From Oscillospiraceae bacterium (lineage in GTDB: Bacteria > Bacillota_A > Clostridia > Oscillospirales > Oscillospiraceae): DNA of 21,270 nucleotides. Each line of letters starts with the position of its first letter. Position 1 is the first letter of the stretch. Made by a program: the position numbers and the translations under genes. Shown one piece after another: positions 12,806 through 21,158 of the stretch. The DNA is taken from NCBI GenBank assembly GCA_021771675.1, contig JAETOP010000070.1, positions 1 to 21,270 on the forward strand, read 5' to 3'. The notes beneath the pieces were generated by a model that saw nothing but the letters and a program-made list of their open reading frames with translations, had not been told where the DNA came from and searched no databases.

Positions 12806-15800
12806 TTGCCGAAATTCAGTGTGAAGAAGCCGCTGACCGTGTTTGTGGCGGTGGTGGCCGTGCTGGTGCTGGGCGTGGTGTCCTACCTGCGGATGACCCC
12901 CGATCTGCTGCCCAACATGAACTTCCCCTACATCATGATTATAACCACCTATCCCGGCGCCAGCCCGGAGAAGGTGGAGGCGGAGGTCTCAAAGCCCATG
13001 GAGCAGGCCATGTCCTCCCTGGAACACATCAAGGAGGTCACCTCCCAGTCCAGCGAGAACTACAGCATGGTCATGCTGGAATTTGAGGAGTCCGTGAACA
13101 TGGACACCATCGGCGTGGACATTCAGCAGAAGCTCACCGCCCTGGCAGCTAATTGGGACGACATGGTGGGCTCTCCCTATGTGCTGAAAATCAACCCCTC
13201 CATGCTTCCTGTGGAGGTGGCGGCCGTGTCCATGAGGGGCATGTCCACCGTGGAGCTGACGGACTTTCTGAATAACACATTGATGCCAAAGCTGGAGGGC
13301 ATCACCGGTGTGGCCCGGGTCACCACCTCCGGCGCCGTGGAGCAGGAGCTCCATGTGGTGCTGGATCAGGACAAAATCGACCGGAAGAACCAGCAGATTG
13401 CCCTGGCCATCAACGGCCAGCTGAACGACGCCGCCGACGAGCTGCTGGAAAAGCGGGACGAGCTGGAAACCGCCCAGGACGAAATCGACAACGCCCGCAA
13501 GCAGCTCGACAGCAGCAAGGCCTCTCTTTCCAGCTCCACCGCCTCCGCCGAGGCAGAGCTGAGTCAGCGTCAGGCGGAGCTGCTCTCCACCAAGTCAGAG
13601 CTGCAAAACCAGGTGTCCCAGCTGAAATCCGCCAAGTCCCAGGTGGAAATGGTTCTCACCCCCCTAAAAGCCCTCCAGGAGGCCATTCACAACGCCCAGG
13701 ATCAGATGAACCCCCTGAAAGTCGAGCTGAACGAGCTCTATACCCTGCGACAGAACGCCCAGGACCTTACTGCCCGGGAGGCTGCCTTCAACGCCCAGGT
13801 TCAGGCAATTTACGACAATCCGGAGCTCTCCGAGGAGGAAAAGCAGCTGGCGGTGGACGAGCTCTACGCCGGGCCGGAATACGCCCAGCTGCAAGCGGAT
13901 CAGGCGGAGCTGGAATTCCAGCTGTCCATCCGGGGCCTGGATCTGCAGGGGGTAGACGCTCGGATTGCCGAGCTGGAGAACACCATTGCAAACATCGACG
14001 CCACCCTGGAGGCCATCCGGAAGCAGCTGGAGGAGCTGGGGGTGGAGATTGATCTGCTGGACAGCAAAATCGCCGAGCTAGAGGCAAACCTGGCCCAGAT
14101 TAACGACTCCATCGCCTATTTGGAGCAGGATGTGATTCCCCAGTTGGACAGCGGTATGCTCCAATTGAAGGATGCCACCCGGGTGCTCAGCCAGCAGAAA
14201 ACCGCAGGTCTGCTGGAAATGAGCAGCGCCATGGCGGAGCTGGCCGCCAACTCTGCCCAGATGACCGCCGCCCTGGCCCAGATGGACAGCGGCCTGGACA
14301 GCATCGAGTCCAGCCGCCAGGACGCTCTGGCCAAGGCCGACCTGAACAGCATCCTTACCATGGACATGATCTCCAAGGTGCTGCAAGCTCAGAGCTTCTA
14401 CATGCCGGCGGGCTACGTGACCCAGGACGGCATCAGCTACATGGTGTCCGTTGGTGAGGAGATCACCGACCTGGAAGTTCTGAAAAATCTGCTGCTTTTC
14501 GACCCCAACATGGAGGGTGTGGAGCCCATTCGTTTGGAGGACGTGGCTGCCGTCACCCTCACCGACAACCGGGACGAGTCCTACGCCCGGCTGAACGGCC
14601 AGCAGAGCATTGTGCTGAGCTTTGAAAAGCAGAGCACCTACTCCACCGCCGGGGCCACCAAGAACATCGCCGCCCGGTTCCGCCAGCTGGAAAAGCAGTA
14701 CCCCGGGCTGCAATTCGTGGCACTGATGGATCAGGGCGACTACATCTACATGATTGTGAACAACATCCTGCGCTCTCTTCTGCTGGGAGCACTGTTCGCC
14801 ATTATCATCCTCTTCCTGTTCCTGAAGGATATTCGCCCCACCTTCATCACTCTCTGCGCCATCCCCATCAGCGTGATCTTCGCTGTGGTGCTGATGTATT
14901 TCTCCGGGGTCACCATCAACATGATCTCCCTCAGCGGCCTGGCCGTGGCGGTGGGTATGCTGGTGGATAACTCCGTGGTGGTCATTGAGAACATCTACCG
15001 GCTCCGGAGCAAGGGTGCTACCGCCATTCAGGCGGCGGTGGCCGGAGCGGGGCAGGTGGCGGGGGCCGTCACCTCCTCCACCCTGACCACGGTCTGCGTG
15101 TTCCTGCCCATTGTGTTTGTGGAGGGCATCACCCGGCAGCTGTTTACGGATTTGGCTCTCACCATGTCTTATGCCCTGCTTGCCTCCCTGATTGTCTCCC
15201 TGACCCTGGTGCCCGCCATGGCCTCCGGGATGCTGCGGCGGCAGAAGAAGCCGCAGGAAAGCCGCTTCTTCCGTGCTATGCTGAGAAAGTATGAGTACCT
15301 GATTATTTTCTCCCTGAAGCATAAGGCTCTGGTTCTTCTGCTGGCGGTGCTGGCTCTGGGTGCTGCTGGCTTTGCAAGCGTAGCCCAGGGCTTCAGCTTC
15401 ATGCCTAAGATGGACATGCCCAGTGTGAATGTCACCGTCTCCATGCCGGAGGGCTACAATATGGCCCAGGCGGTGGAACTGGCCGACCAGGTACTCTCCC
15501 GGGTCAGCGCTCTGGAGGGCATTGAGACCGTGGGCGCCATGATGTCCTCCGATGGCAGCAGCTCCCTGTTGGGGCTGGGCTCCGGCAGCGGCAGTTCCCT
15601 GGAAGCCACCCTTTATATCACGCTGTCCGATGAAAAGGCCTCCGGCGAGGAAATGGGCCGAAAAATTGCCCAGGAATGCGCTGACCTGCCCTGTAATATT
15701 TCCAGTTCCTCCAATATGATGGATATGTCCGCCCTCACAGGCTCCGGCATCAGCCTGGAGCTCTACGGCGAGGATATGGACGCTCTGCAAAATGCCGCCC

Positions 15801-16864
15801 GACAGGCCGCTCAAATCCTTCAAACCGTAAACGGCGTGGAAGCCGTATCCGACGGCTTAGAGAGCTCGGCTCCCGCTCTGCATATCCAGGTGGATCGGGA
15901 CAAGGCCATGACCAACGGCCTGACCATCGCCCAGGTATTTGCCCAGGTGTCCCAGGCCCTGTCCAACCAGCAGCAGGCCCATACCCTGGTGCTCAGCGGC
16001 ACCTCCACCGATATTGTGGTGGAGCGGCCCATGGAGCACCGGCTGGATGTGGAAAACCTGATGGCCTATACCTTTGAAACCACCGGTATGGATGGTCAGA
16101 CCCGAACCCTCCGCCTCACCGATGTAGCGGAAATTCAGCAGACCACCAGCTTAGACTCCATCAGCCGGAAGAACCAGCGCCGCTGCCTCACTGTCACAGC
16201 GGAGATTGACCCCTCCCAAAACGTCACCTTGGTCACCGGCGAAGCAACTGCCCGCATAGCGCAGGCGGACTTCGGCGAGGGCATCAGCTACGCCTTCACC
16301 GGTGAGAACGAAACCATCATGGAGGCCGTAAAGCAGCTGCTGCTCATGCTGCTGCTGGGAATCCTGCTGGTGTATCTGGTGATGGTGGCTCAGTTCCAGA
16401 GCCTGAAATCCCCCTTCATCGTCATGTTCACCATTCCCCTGGCCTTTACCGGCGGCTTCCTGGCCCTGCTGATCTGCGGCATGGAGATCAGCGTCATCTC
16501 CCTGATCGGGTTTGTGATGCTCACCGGCATCATCGTCAACAACGGCATCGTCCTGGTGGACTACATCAACCAGCTCCGCTCTGATGGCATGAACCGCCGG
16601 GCGGCCATTGTGGAGGCGGGCAAGACCAGAATGCGCCCCATTCTCATGACCTCTGTCACCACCATTCTGGGCCTGCTGGACATGGCCCTGAGCCGCTCCG
16701 CCGGCAGCGCCATGATGCAGCCCATGGCCATCGTGTGCATCGGCGGTTTGGTCTACGCCACGCTGATGACCCTGTTTGTGGTGCCCTGCATCTACGACCT
16801 GGTCAACAAAAAAGAGCTCCGTGTTGTCCGGGATGTGGACATGGAGCTGCAAGAGAATTATTAA
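12806..16864 (+). CDS. RND-family efflux transporter with long coiled-coil insert
   Basis: This protein of about 1350 residues is an AcrB-type RND permease. It shows the N-terminal membrane segment after PKFSVKKPLTV, TYPGASPEKVE, the TM4 motif GMLVDNSVVVIEN, a second pore half after IIFSLKHKALVLL, and the TM10 motif GIIVNNGIVLVDYIN. From about residue 203 to 510 (numbered from GTG 12797) lies a glutamate-, glutamine-, leucine- and alanine-rich helical stretch with coiled-coil heptads, at the place where AcrB has its outward docking region. RND pumps use the proton gradient; the substrate here is unknown. No membrane-fusion partner or outer-membrane channel gene is nearby. Start: GTG 12797 has GAGGAG touching it, while TTG 12806 has it eight bases upstream and gives the family-like start PKFSV; I prefer TTG. 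Confidence 0.9.
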   Translation: MPKFSVKKPLTVFVAVVAVLVLGVVSYLRMTPDLLPNMNFPYIMIITTYPGASPEKVEAEVSKPMEQAMSSLEHIKEVTSQSSENYSMVMLEFEESVNMDTIGVDIQQKLTALAANWDDMVGSPYVLKINPSMLPVEVAAVSMRGMSTVELTDFLNNTLMPKLEGITGVARVTTSGAVEQELHVVLDQDKIDRKNQQIALAINGQLNDAADELLEKRDELETAQDEIDNARKQLDSSKASLSSSTASAEAELSQRQAELLSTKSELQNQVSQLKSAKSQVEMVLTPLKALQEAIHNAQDQMNPLKVELNELYTLRQNAQDLTAREAAFNAQVQAIYDNPELSEEEKQLAVDELYAGPEYAQLQADQAELEFQLSIRGLDLQGVDARIAELENTIANIDATLEAIRKQLEELGVEIDLLDSKIAELEANLAQINDSIAYLEQDVIPQLDSGMLQLKDATRVLSQQKTAGLLEMSSAMAELAANSAQMTAALAQMDSGLDSIESSRQDALAKADLNSILTMDMISKVLQAQSFYMPAGYVTQDGISYMVSVGEEITDLEVLKNLLLFDPNMEGVEPIRLEDVAAVTLTDNRDESYARLNGQQSIVLSFEKQSTYSTAGATKNIAARFRQLEKQYPGLQFVALMDQGDYIYMIVNNILRSLLLGALFAIIILFLFLKDIRPTFITLCAIPISVIFAVVLMYFSGVTINMISLSGLAVAVGMLVDNSVVVIENIYRLRSKGATAIQAAVAGAGQVAGAVTSSTLTTVCVFLPIVFVEGITRQLFTDLALTMSYALLASLIVSLTLVPAMASGMLRRQKKPQESRFFRAMLRKYEYLIIFSLKHKALVLLLAVLALGAAGFASVAQGFSFMPKMDMPSVNVTVSMPEGYNMAQAVELADQVLSRVSALEGIETVGAMMSSDGSSSLLGLGSGSGSSLEATLYITLSDEKASGEEMGRKIAQECADLPCNISSSSNMMDMSALTGSGISLELYGEDMDALQNAARQAAQILQTVNGVEAVSDGLESSAPALHIQVDRDKAMTNGLTIAQVFAQVSQALSNQQQAHTLVLSGTSTDIVVERPMEHRLDVENLMAYTFETTGMDGQTRTLRLTDVAEIQQTTSLDSISRKNQRRCLTVTAEIDPSQNVTLVTGEATARIAQADFGEGISYAFTGENETIMEAVKQLLLMLLLGILLVYLVMVAQFQSLKSPFIVMFTIPLAFTGGFLALLICGMEISVISLIGFVMLTGIIVNNGIVLVDYINQLRSDGMNRRAAIVEAGKTRMRPILMTSVTTILGLLDMALSRSAGSAMMQPMAIVCIGGLVYATLMTLFVVPCIYDLVNKKELRVVRDVDMELQENY

Positions 16865-16927
16865 AAACATGCCGGCCATTGCTCCGCAAATTGTAATTTG
16901 GCGATTTGCCGCACGGCCCTTTTCACT

Positions 16928-17062
16928 GTAGGGGAGGCTATTAGCCTCCCGCCAAGTAATGTGTTTTGCGTGTTCCGGTGAATGGGAAATGATACGAATT
17001 TGCCTGAACTTGTACCATTTTCGGGGATTGTTCTGCGCGGGCGGCATAATAGCCGCCCCTAC
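16928..17062. repeat. GTAGGGG inverted-repeat element (MITE-like)
   Basis: The left end reads GTAGGGG then AGGCTATTAGCCT then CCCG. The right end, read inward on the other strand, is GTAGGGG, CGGCTATTATGCCG, CCCG. The ends are thus inverted repeats of about 25 bp around 85 bases with no open gene. The frame matches the element at 4859-4941 but the palindromic core is different. It fills most of the gap between the RND and sensor kinase genes. Confidence 0.75.
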
Positions 17063-17121
17063 GGGATAATCCGAACCTGACCGCCAAACAACAATTTTCT
17101 GAGTTAAGGCGATATAAACAA

Positions 17122-17162
17122 TCTATAAAAGCACCCTTGCCTGGAATTTTGGGCAAGGGTGC
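17122..17162 (-). terminator. Terminator of the two-component operon
   Basis: On the minus strand GCACCCTTGCC (17162-17152) pairs perfectly with GGCAAGGGTGC (17141-17131) across a nine- to ten-base loop, followed by TTTTATAG. It lies 14 bases past the sensor kinase stop. Confidence 0.85.
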
Positions 17163-17175
17163 ATTCGTTTTCCAT

Positions 17176-19437
17176 TTACTCTGCTCTGGGGAAGATCAGA
17201 GTGACTTTGAACAGGTCGCCGTCCACCAGCAGCTGCAGCTGGCCCCTTTGCAGCTCCATCAGGCTCTTGGCGATGTTCAGCCCCAGGCCGCTGCCCTCGG
17301 TGTTCCGTGAGGAATCCCCCCGGACGAAGCGCTCCATCAGCTCCTCGGCGCTGATGTTCAGCTGTGCGCCGGAGATATTCTTGAAGGAGATCACCGTCTT
17401 GTCCTCCACGGCGTTCACGTCCACATACAGCCGGGTGCCCGGGAGGGCGTATTTCACCGCATTACTCAGCACGTTGCTCATGGCCCGCCACAGCAGCCGC
17501 CCATCCGCCAGCAGGAGCACCTGCTCGCTGCCCTGGTGGAACACCGGGGTCAGCCCCGCTGCGGTAAGCTTGTCGGAGAATTCTCCCAGGGCCTGACTCA
17601 CTGCCTCCACCGCATCGATTTGCCCGATCTCCACCTGGATGTTGCCGGTGGAGGCCTTGCTCATCTCCATCAAATCCTCGATCAGCTTTTTCATCCGCTG
17701 GGACTGACGGGACAGCACCTCCAAGTACATCTTTTCCTGCTCCGGAGTATGGGGCATCTGGAGCAAATCCACATAGTTGATGATGGAGGTCAGAGGGGTC
17801 TTGATGTCGTGGGAAACGTTGGTAATCAGCTCGGTTTTCATCCGCTCGGATTTCAGCTGCTTCTGGGCCGCCACCATAGCCACATCCGCCAGGCCGTTGA
17901 GCTCGCCGGCAAACTCCCGGAAGGCGCCGATGAGATATTTCTCGTCCACCTTGGTCCCCAGATCACCGCTGCGCATGTGCTTGACCCCTTCCAAAAGGCT
18001 TCCAAAGCAGTTAGCTCCATAGAGCACCACCGCCAGGGCGCAGCAGCACCAGAGCGCCATCATTCCCTCCATGCGCCCCGCCACCGCCACCAGCAGCCAC
18101 AGCACCAGCACCATGCCCACCAGCAGCCACTGCCACATCAGAGGCAGCCGGGAGAATGTCTTTTCGCTGGCTCTTCCCAGCCGGCTCAGCTGCTTTCCCA
18201 GCCAGGAAAAGAGGGATTTCAGCTCCTTGGCGGTAAGCACAGCCAATGCGGACAGGAATTTCCACATATCCTTCACAAGCCGCTTTCCCTGCTTCCAGAG
18301 CCAGGGCAGAAGCTCCGTAAACAGTCTGCGTCCCAAATTGCCAACGGTCACAGCCAGGAAGGAGAGGAATTTCCACAAGCTGACGCAGATTCTCTTTCCC
18401 CAGCCATACACCCTGGGGGCGGCCAGGCAGCACACCACCCAGCCCTTTTTCACCAGCCACAGGCACAGCTTCACGCACCGACCGATAACGCTGTTCCAGA
18501 ACCAGTGGCCGCCCTTCATCTTCACCTGGGCCGCCACGGCAAAGCAGAAGCCCACGAAGGCCAGGCAGCAGGCAAAGCCGAGGCTTCCCCCCAGCCCCAG
18601 CAGGGCGCAGACGCTTTGCTGCTCCAGCTCTATGCCGACCTCGTCCAGAACTGCCAGGCACAGGAAGCCCGCCAGCATCACCCCGCCGGCGTACAAATCC
18701 AGGGGCAGGGCGTTCAGGCCTCCCGCTCTGATCTCAGAGGTTCCCTTCCGGCATCCGGCGGCGGCACAGAGGTAGACGGCGCAGACCGCCGCCACCAGCA
18801 GCCCGGCCACCAGGGCGGTGAGCAAAAGTGTCTTGTGCACGCTCAGCCATCCCAGAACATTCTCCCACTGGCCGGGCTGAATGGCCCCGGGGGCCAGGGA
18901 CAATTTTACCGTAATGGGCTCCTCCAGTCTCTCCCCCCGAGCGGTAAAGCACAGGTGGGTGCCGTCGGACGGGGAATAGTACTCCTCAAAGAAGCCCCGC
19001 TCCCGCTCCCGGAGTTCATCATCATAGCCGTCACAGAGGAAGTATATATATTCCAGTCTCTGGAAGGTGTATTCCTCCTCTCGCTCCGCTTCCGGAACGT
19101 CTCCAAAGGAATACAGTTCCTCTCCTGCCTCGTCCAGGATGGTATAGGCGTAGCCGTTCTCATCCAGCCAGCTCCAGCGCTGGAAGTTACTTCGCTTCTG
19201 GGCCAGATCCTCCGGCATTTCGCCGTATTCCACGCTGGCCCAGTTCTGGGCAAAGCTCTCCGCCTGACTGCTCAGCATCAGCTCGGTGGTCTCCGCCACT
19301 GCCTCCTCGTAGGTTTTGTCCCCCAGCAGGTCCTCGGAGGCCAGGACCAGCAGCCCCAGGCCGCCTCCCGCCGCCGTCAGCAGGGCAAGGGCGCAGAGCA
19401 GAACCGCAACAAATTTCAGCCACAGTGCCTGCCTCAT
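17176..19437 (-). CDS. Membrane sensor histidine kinase with repeated amphipathic insert
   Basis: A 753-residue histidine kinase. An N-terminal membrane segment (about 8-32) is followed by an acidic external domain (about 35-195) and then several membrane segments (about 203-225, 245-262, 275-303, 435-475). The kinase core has the H box NVSHDIKTPLTS (His543), the N box NVLSNAVKYAL and the G box EGSGLGLNIAKS. Between the fourth and fifth membrane segments lies a basic, tryptophan-rich stretch (about 308-432) with two 37-residue units starting GKRICVSLWKFLSFLAV and GKRLVKDMWKFLSALAV. The ATG at 19437 overlaps the regulator stop as ATGA and has GGAGG eight bases upstream. It should phosphorylate the response regulator; the signal is unknown. 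Confidence 0.9.
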   Translation of the reverse strand: MRQALWLKFVAVLLCALALLTAAGGGLGLLVLASEDLLGDKTYEEAVAETTELMLSSQAESFAQNWASVEYGEMPEDLAQKRSNFQRWSWLDENGYAYTILDEAGEELYSFGDVPEAEREEEYTFQRLEYIYFLCDGYDDELRERERGFFEEYYSPSDGTHLCFTARGERLEEPITVKLSLAPGAIQPGQWENVLGWLSVHKTLLLTALVAGLLVAAVCAVYLCAAAGCRKGTSEIRAGGLNALPLDLYAGGVMLAGFLCLAVLDEVGIELEQQSVCALLGLGGSLGFACCLAFVGFCFAVAAQVKMKGGHWFWNSVIGRCVKLCLWLVKKGWVVCCLAAPRVYGWGKRICVSLWKFLSFLAVTVGNLGRRLFTELLPWLWKQGKRLVKDMWKFLSALAVLTAKELKSLFSWLGKQLSRLGRASEKTFSRLPLMWQWLLVGMVLVLWLLVAVAGRMEGMMALWCCCALAVVLYGANCFGSLLEGVKHMRSGDLGTKVDEKYLIGAFREFAGELNGLADVAMVAAQKQLKSERMKTELITNVSHDIKTPLTSIINYVDLLQMPHTPEQEKMYLEVLSRQSQRMKKLIEDLMEMSKASTGNIQVEIGQIDAVEAVSQALGEFSDKLTAAGLTPVFHQGSEQVLLLADGRLLWRAMSNVLSNAVKYALPGTRLYVDVNAVEDKTVISFKNISGAQLNISAEELMERFVRGDSSRNTEGSGLGLNIAKSLMELQRGQLQLLVDGDLFKVTLIFPRAE

Positions 19438-20126
19438 CGCAAAGCCTCCATTTTATAGCCCTGCCCCCACATGACCTTGAGATAGCGGGGCTCCGAGGGA
19501 TTGATTTCAATTTTCTCCCGCAGATGGCGGATGTGGACGGCCACGGCTCCCTCGCTGCCCAGGGCCACCTCCTGCCACACGGATTCATACAGCACCTTGG
19601 TGGAGAACACCTTGCCGGGGCTTGACATGAGCAGCTTCAAAATGGCGTACTCCGTGGGGGTCAGGTTCACCGGCTCCCCCTCCACCGTCACCACCTTGGT
19701 TCGGTCGTCCAGGACGATGCCCCCCAGGGTGATGGTGTCGGCATCCTCTGTCCGGCTGCCCAGGGAGGAAAACCGGCGCAGCTGGCTCTTCACCCGGGCC
19801 AGCACCTCCACCGGGGCAAAGGGCTTGGTGATGTAGTCGTCGGCGCCCACGTTCAGGCCCAGCACCTTGTCCTCGGTCTCGGACTTGGCCGTGAGCAGGA
19901 TGATGGGGGCGTTGGAAAACTCCCGAATTTTGGAGGTAACGGTGATGCCGTCCATGCCGGGCATCATCACATCCAGCAGGAACAGCTGGATGTCATTCTC
20001 CTGGGCGATTTTCAGCGCATCCACCCCGTTGTAGGCCTCAAAGAGCTTGTAGCCCTCGGGGGACAGGTAGATTTTCAGGGCGTTCACAATATCCGGCTGG
20101 TCGTCGCAAATCAGAATTTGATACAT
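19434..20126 (-). CDS. OmpR/PhoB-family response regulator
   Basis: The 230-residue protein has a receiver domain (about 1-120) with the acidic pocket at CDDQ, the phosphorylated Asp52 in LLLDVMMPGMDG-like context, Thr in LLTAKSE and Lys in TKPFAP. A winged-helix domain follows (about 130-228), with VNLTPTEYAILKLLM and AVAVHIRHLREKIE then YLKVMWGQGYKME. This is a VanR-like transcription factor. The ATG at 20126 has AGGAGG upstream. It is the first gene of the operon, and the kinase follows with ATGA coupling. The promoter has a good -10 (TATACT, 20162-20157) but no -35 box, and 11-bp-spaced TTAAG repeats further upstream suggest self-activation. Confidence 0.93.
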   Translation of the reverse strand: MYQILICDDQPDIVNALKIYLSPEGYKLFEAYNGVDALKIAQENDIQLFLLDVMMPGMDGITVTSKIREFSNAPIILLTAKSETEDKVLGLNVGADDYITKPFAPVEVLARVKSQLRRFSSLGSRTEDADTITLGGIVLDDRTKVVTVEGEPVNLTPTEYAILKLLMSSPGKVFSTKVLYESVWQEVALGSEGAVAVHIRHLREKIEINPSEPRYLKVMWGQGYKMEALR

Positions 20127-20156
20127 TTCTTCCCCTCCTGTAGCATTTGTAGTTAT

Positions 20157-20212
20157 AGTATATCATTCCAATTGTTAAGAAGATAGTGGAGGAATTCTTA
20201 AAATCTCCTTAA
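20157..20212 (-). promoter_or_regulatory. Activator-type promoter of the two-component operon
   Basis: On the minus strand TATACT (20162-20157) is a good -10 box, but the hexamer 17 bases upstream, TATCTT, is poor. Two TTAAG boxes on this strand at 20212-20208 and 20201-20197 are exactly 11 bases apart, the spacing used by OmpR-family dimers. An opposing TTAAG lies at 20175-20179. The layout fits activation by the regulator itself. Confidence 0.5.
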
Positions 20213-20216
20213 CATG

Positions 20217-20254
20217 AAAACCGGGCGTGTTGCAAAATGAAAAGCAACACGCCC
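20217..20254 (-). terminator. Terminator of the HAD phosphatase gene
   Basis: On the minus strand GGGCGTGTTGC (20254-20244) pairs perfectly with GCAACACGCCC (20233-20223) over a ten-base AT-rich loop, followed by GGTTTTCATG. The T-run is short, but the position, just after the stop codon, is right. Confidence 0.75.
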
Positions 20255-20264
20255 AGCCGAAGCA

Positions 20265-20963
20265 TTATATAGGCTTTCCCTCTATCAGGTCAACCACATC
20301 CACCAGAGAATCCGCTCTGGCATAGGCGATGGAGAGGATGTTCTCACCGGGCTGATCCAGGTCGGGGATGATGGTGGCGAGGCACCCCGCCCGGTGGGCG
20401 GAGAGCAGGCCGGTGTAGCTGTCCTCCAGGGCAAGACAGTTTTCCGGAGGCACGCCGATGGTTCTGGCCCCCAGCAGGTAGATGTCCGGCTCTGGCTTCC
20501 CGTGGGCCACCTCATGGGCGGTGCAGATGTGGGGGAATCTTTCGTACAGCCCCAAACGGCCCAGGTGGTTCTTGATCCGGTCATTGGGAGAGGCAGTGGT
20601 GATGGCATAGGGGATGCCCCGGGCGGCGAGATAATCCAGCAGCTCGAATATCCCGGGCTTGGCCTCGATCCCGTTTTCCTCCACGTAGGCATCCATCAGT
20701 TCAATGCGCTTGGAGCGTACCTGGGCATAGGAGATGTCCGGCCCGAACAGGGAGCTGAGATACGCCTGCCCGGCCTGGGCGCTGAGGCTGCGCATTCCCA
20801 AGGCCTGGGGATAGGTCATGTGGTAGCCGAAGGCTGCGCACCCCGCCGCCCAGAACCTGGCGTAGAGCTTCTCCGAGTCCAGAATCACCCCGTCCATATC
20901 CAGCAGCACGCCCCGGATTCCCGCCGGGGACCCCGACTTTTCGTGCAGAATTTCATAGGCCAT
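20265..20963 (-). CDS. HAD-family hydrolase, beta-phosphoglucomutase-like
   Basis: A 232-residue HAD-superfamily protein. Motif I is LLDMDGVILDSE (nucleophile Asp22, acid/base Asp24), followed by a helical cap. Motif II is TTASPN, motif III the lysine in HGKPEPDIYLLG, and motif IV LALEDSYTG. The spacing is that of the beta-phosphoglucomutase and phosphoglycolate phosphatase group. Such enzymes dephosphorylate or isomerise small phosphate esters, and the substrate cannot be read from these motifs. The first 17 residues before the HAD fold are slightly longer than usual, but the ATG at 20963 has AAAGGAT about ten bases upstream and a promoter close by. It is a single-gene unit. Confidence 0.88.
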   Translation of the reverse strand: MAYEILHEKSGSPAGIRGVLLDMDGVILDSEKLYARFWAAGCAAFGYHMTYPQALGMRSLSAQAGQAYLSSLFGPDISYAQVRSKRIELMDAYVEENGIEAKPGIFELLDYLAARGIPYAITTASPNDRIKNHLGRLGLYERFPHICTAHEVAHGKPEPDIYLLGARTIGVPPENCLALEDSYTGLLSAHRAGCLATIIPDLDQPGENILSIAYARADSLVDVVDLIEGKPI

Positions 20964-20994
20964 GGCACATCATCCTTTATTCTTTTTTGGGACA

Positions 20995-21023
20995 ATGATA
21001 CCCCAAAAGCAGAGATTTTTCAA
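20995..21023 (-). promoter_or_regulatory. Promoter of the HAD gene
   Basis: On the minus strand TTGAAA (21023-21018), 17 bases, TATCAT (21000-20995). The leader to the start codon is about 30 bases. Confidence 0.8.
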
Positions 21024-21158
21024 GTCTTTTTGAAGCGCAGGGCGCTTCACCCCAAGCGGGCAGGGCCCGCAGCCAACTTCGCACAGGGGTGGTCGGTAAT
21101 CGATACCCCCACTACAAGCCCGGTAACGCTTTTGCGGCACTTCGTTGAATGGTATTAG
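21024..21158. other. Intergenic region with short hairpins
   Basis: There is no convincing gene between the HAD promoter and the hairpin repeat. GAAGCGC/GCGCTTC (21032-21048) and GCGGGC/GCCCGC just after it are small perfect hairpins without T-runs. The segment from about 21090 to 21158 may be another dispersed sequence, but only one copy is in this window. Confidence 0.4.

Noticed and set aside
14078..15823. A 581-codon open frame opposite the RND gene
   Set aside because: His/Gly-rich shadow of a gene with clear family motifs; no start signals.
17536..19458. A 640-codon open frame opposite the sensor kinase
   Set aside because: Same His/Gln/Pro-rich shadow composition; the minus-strand kinase has full motifs.
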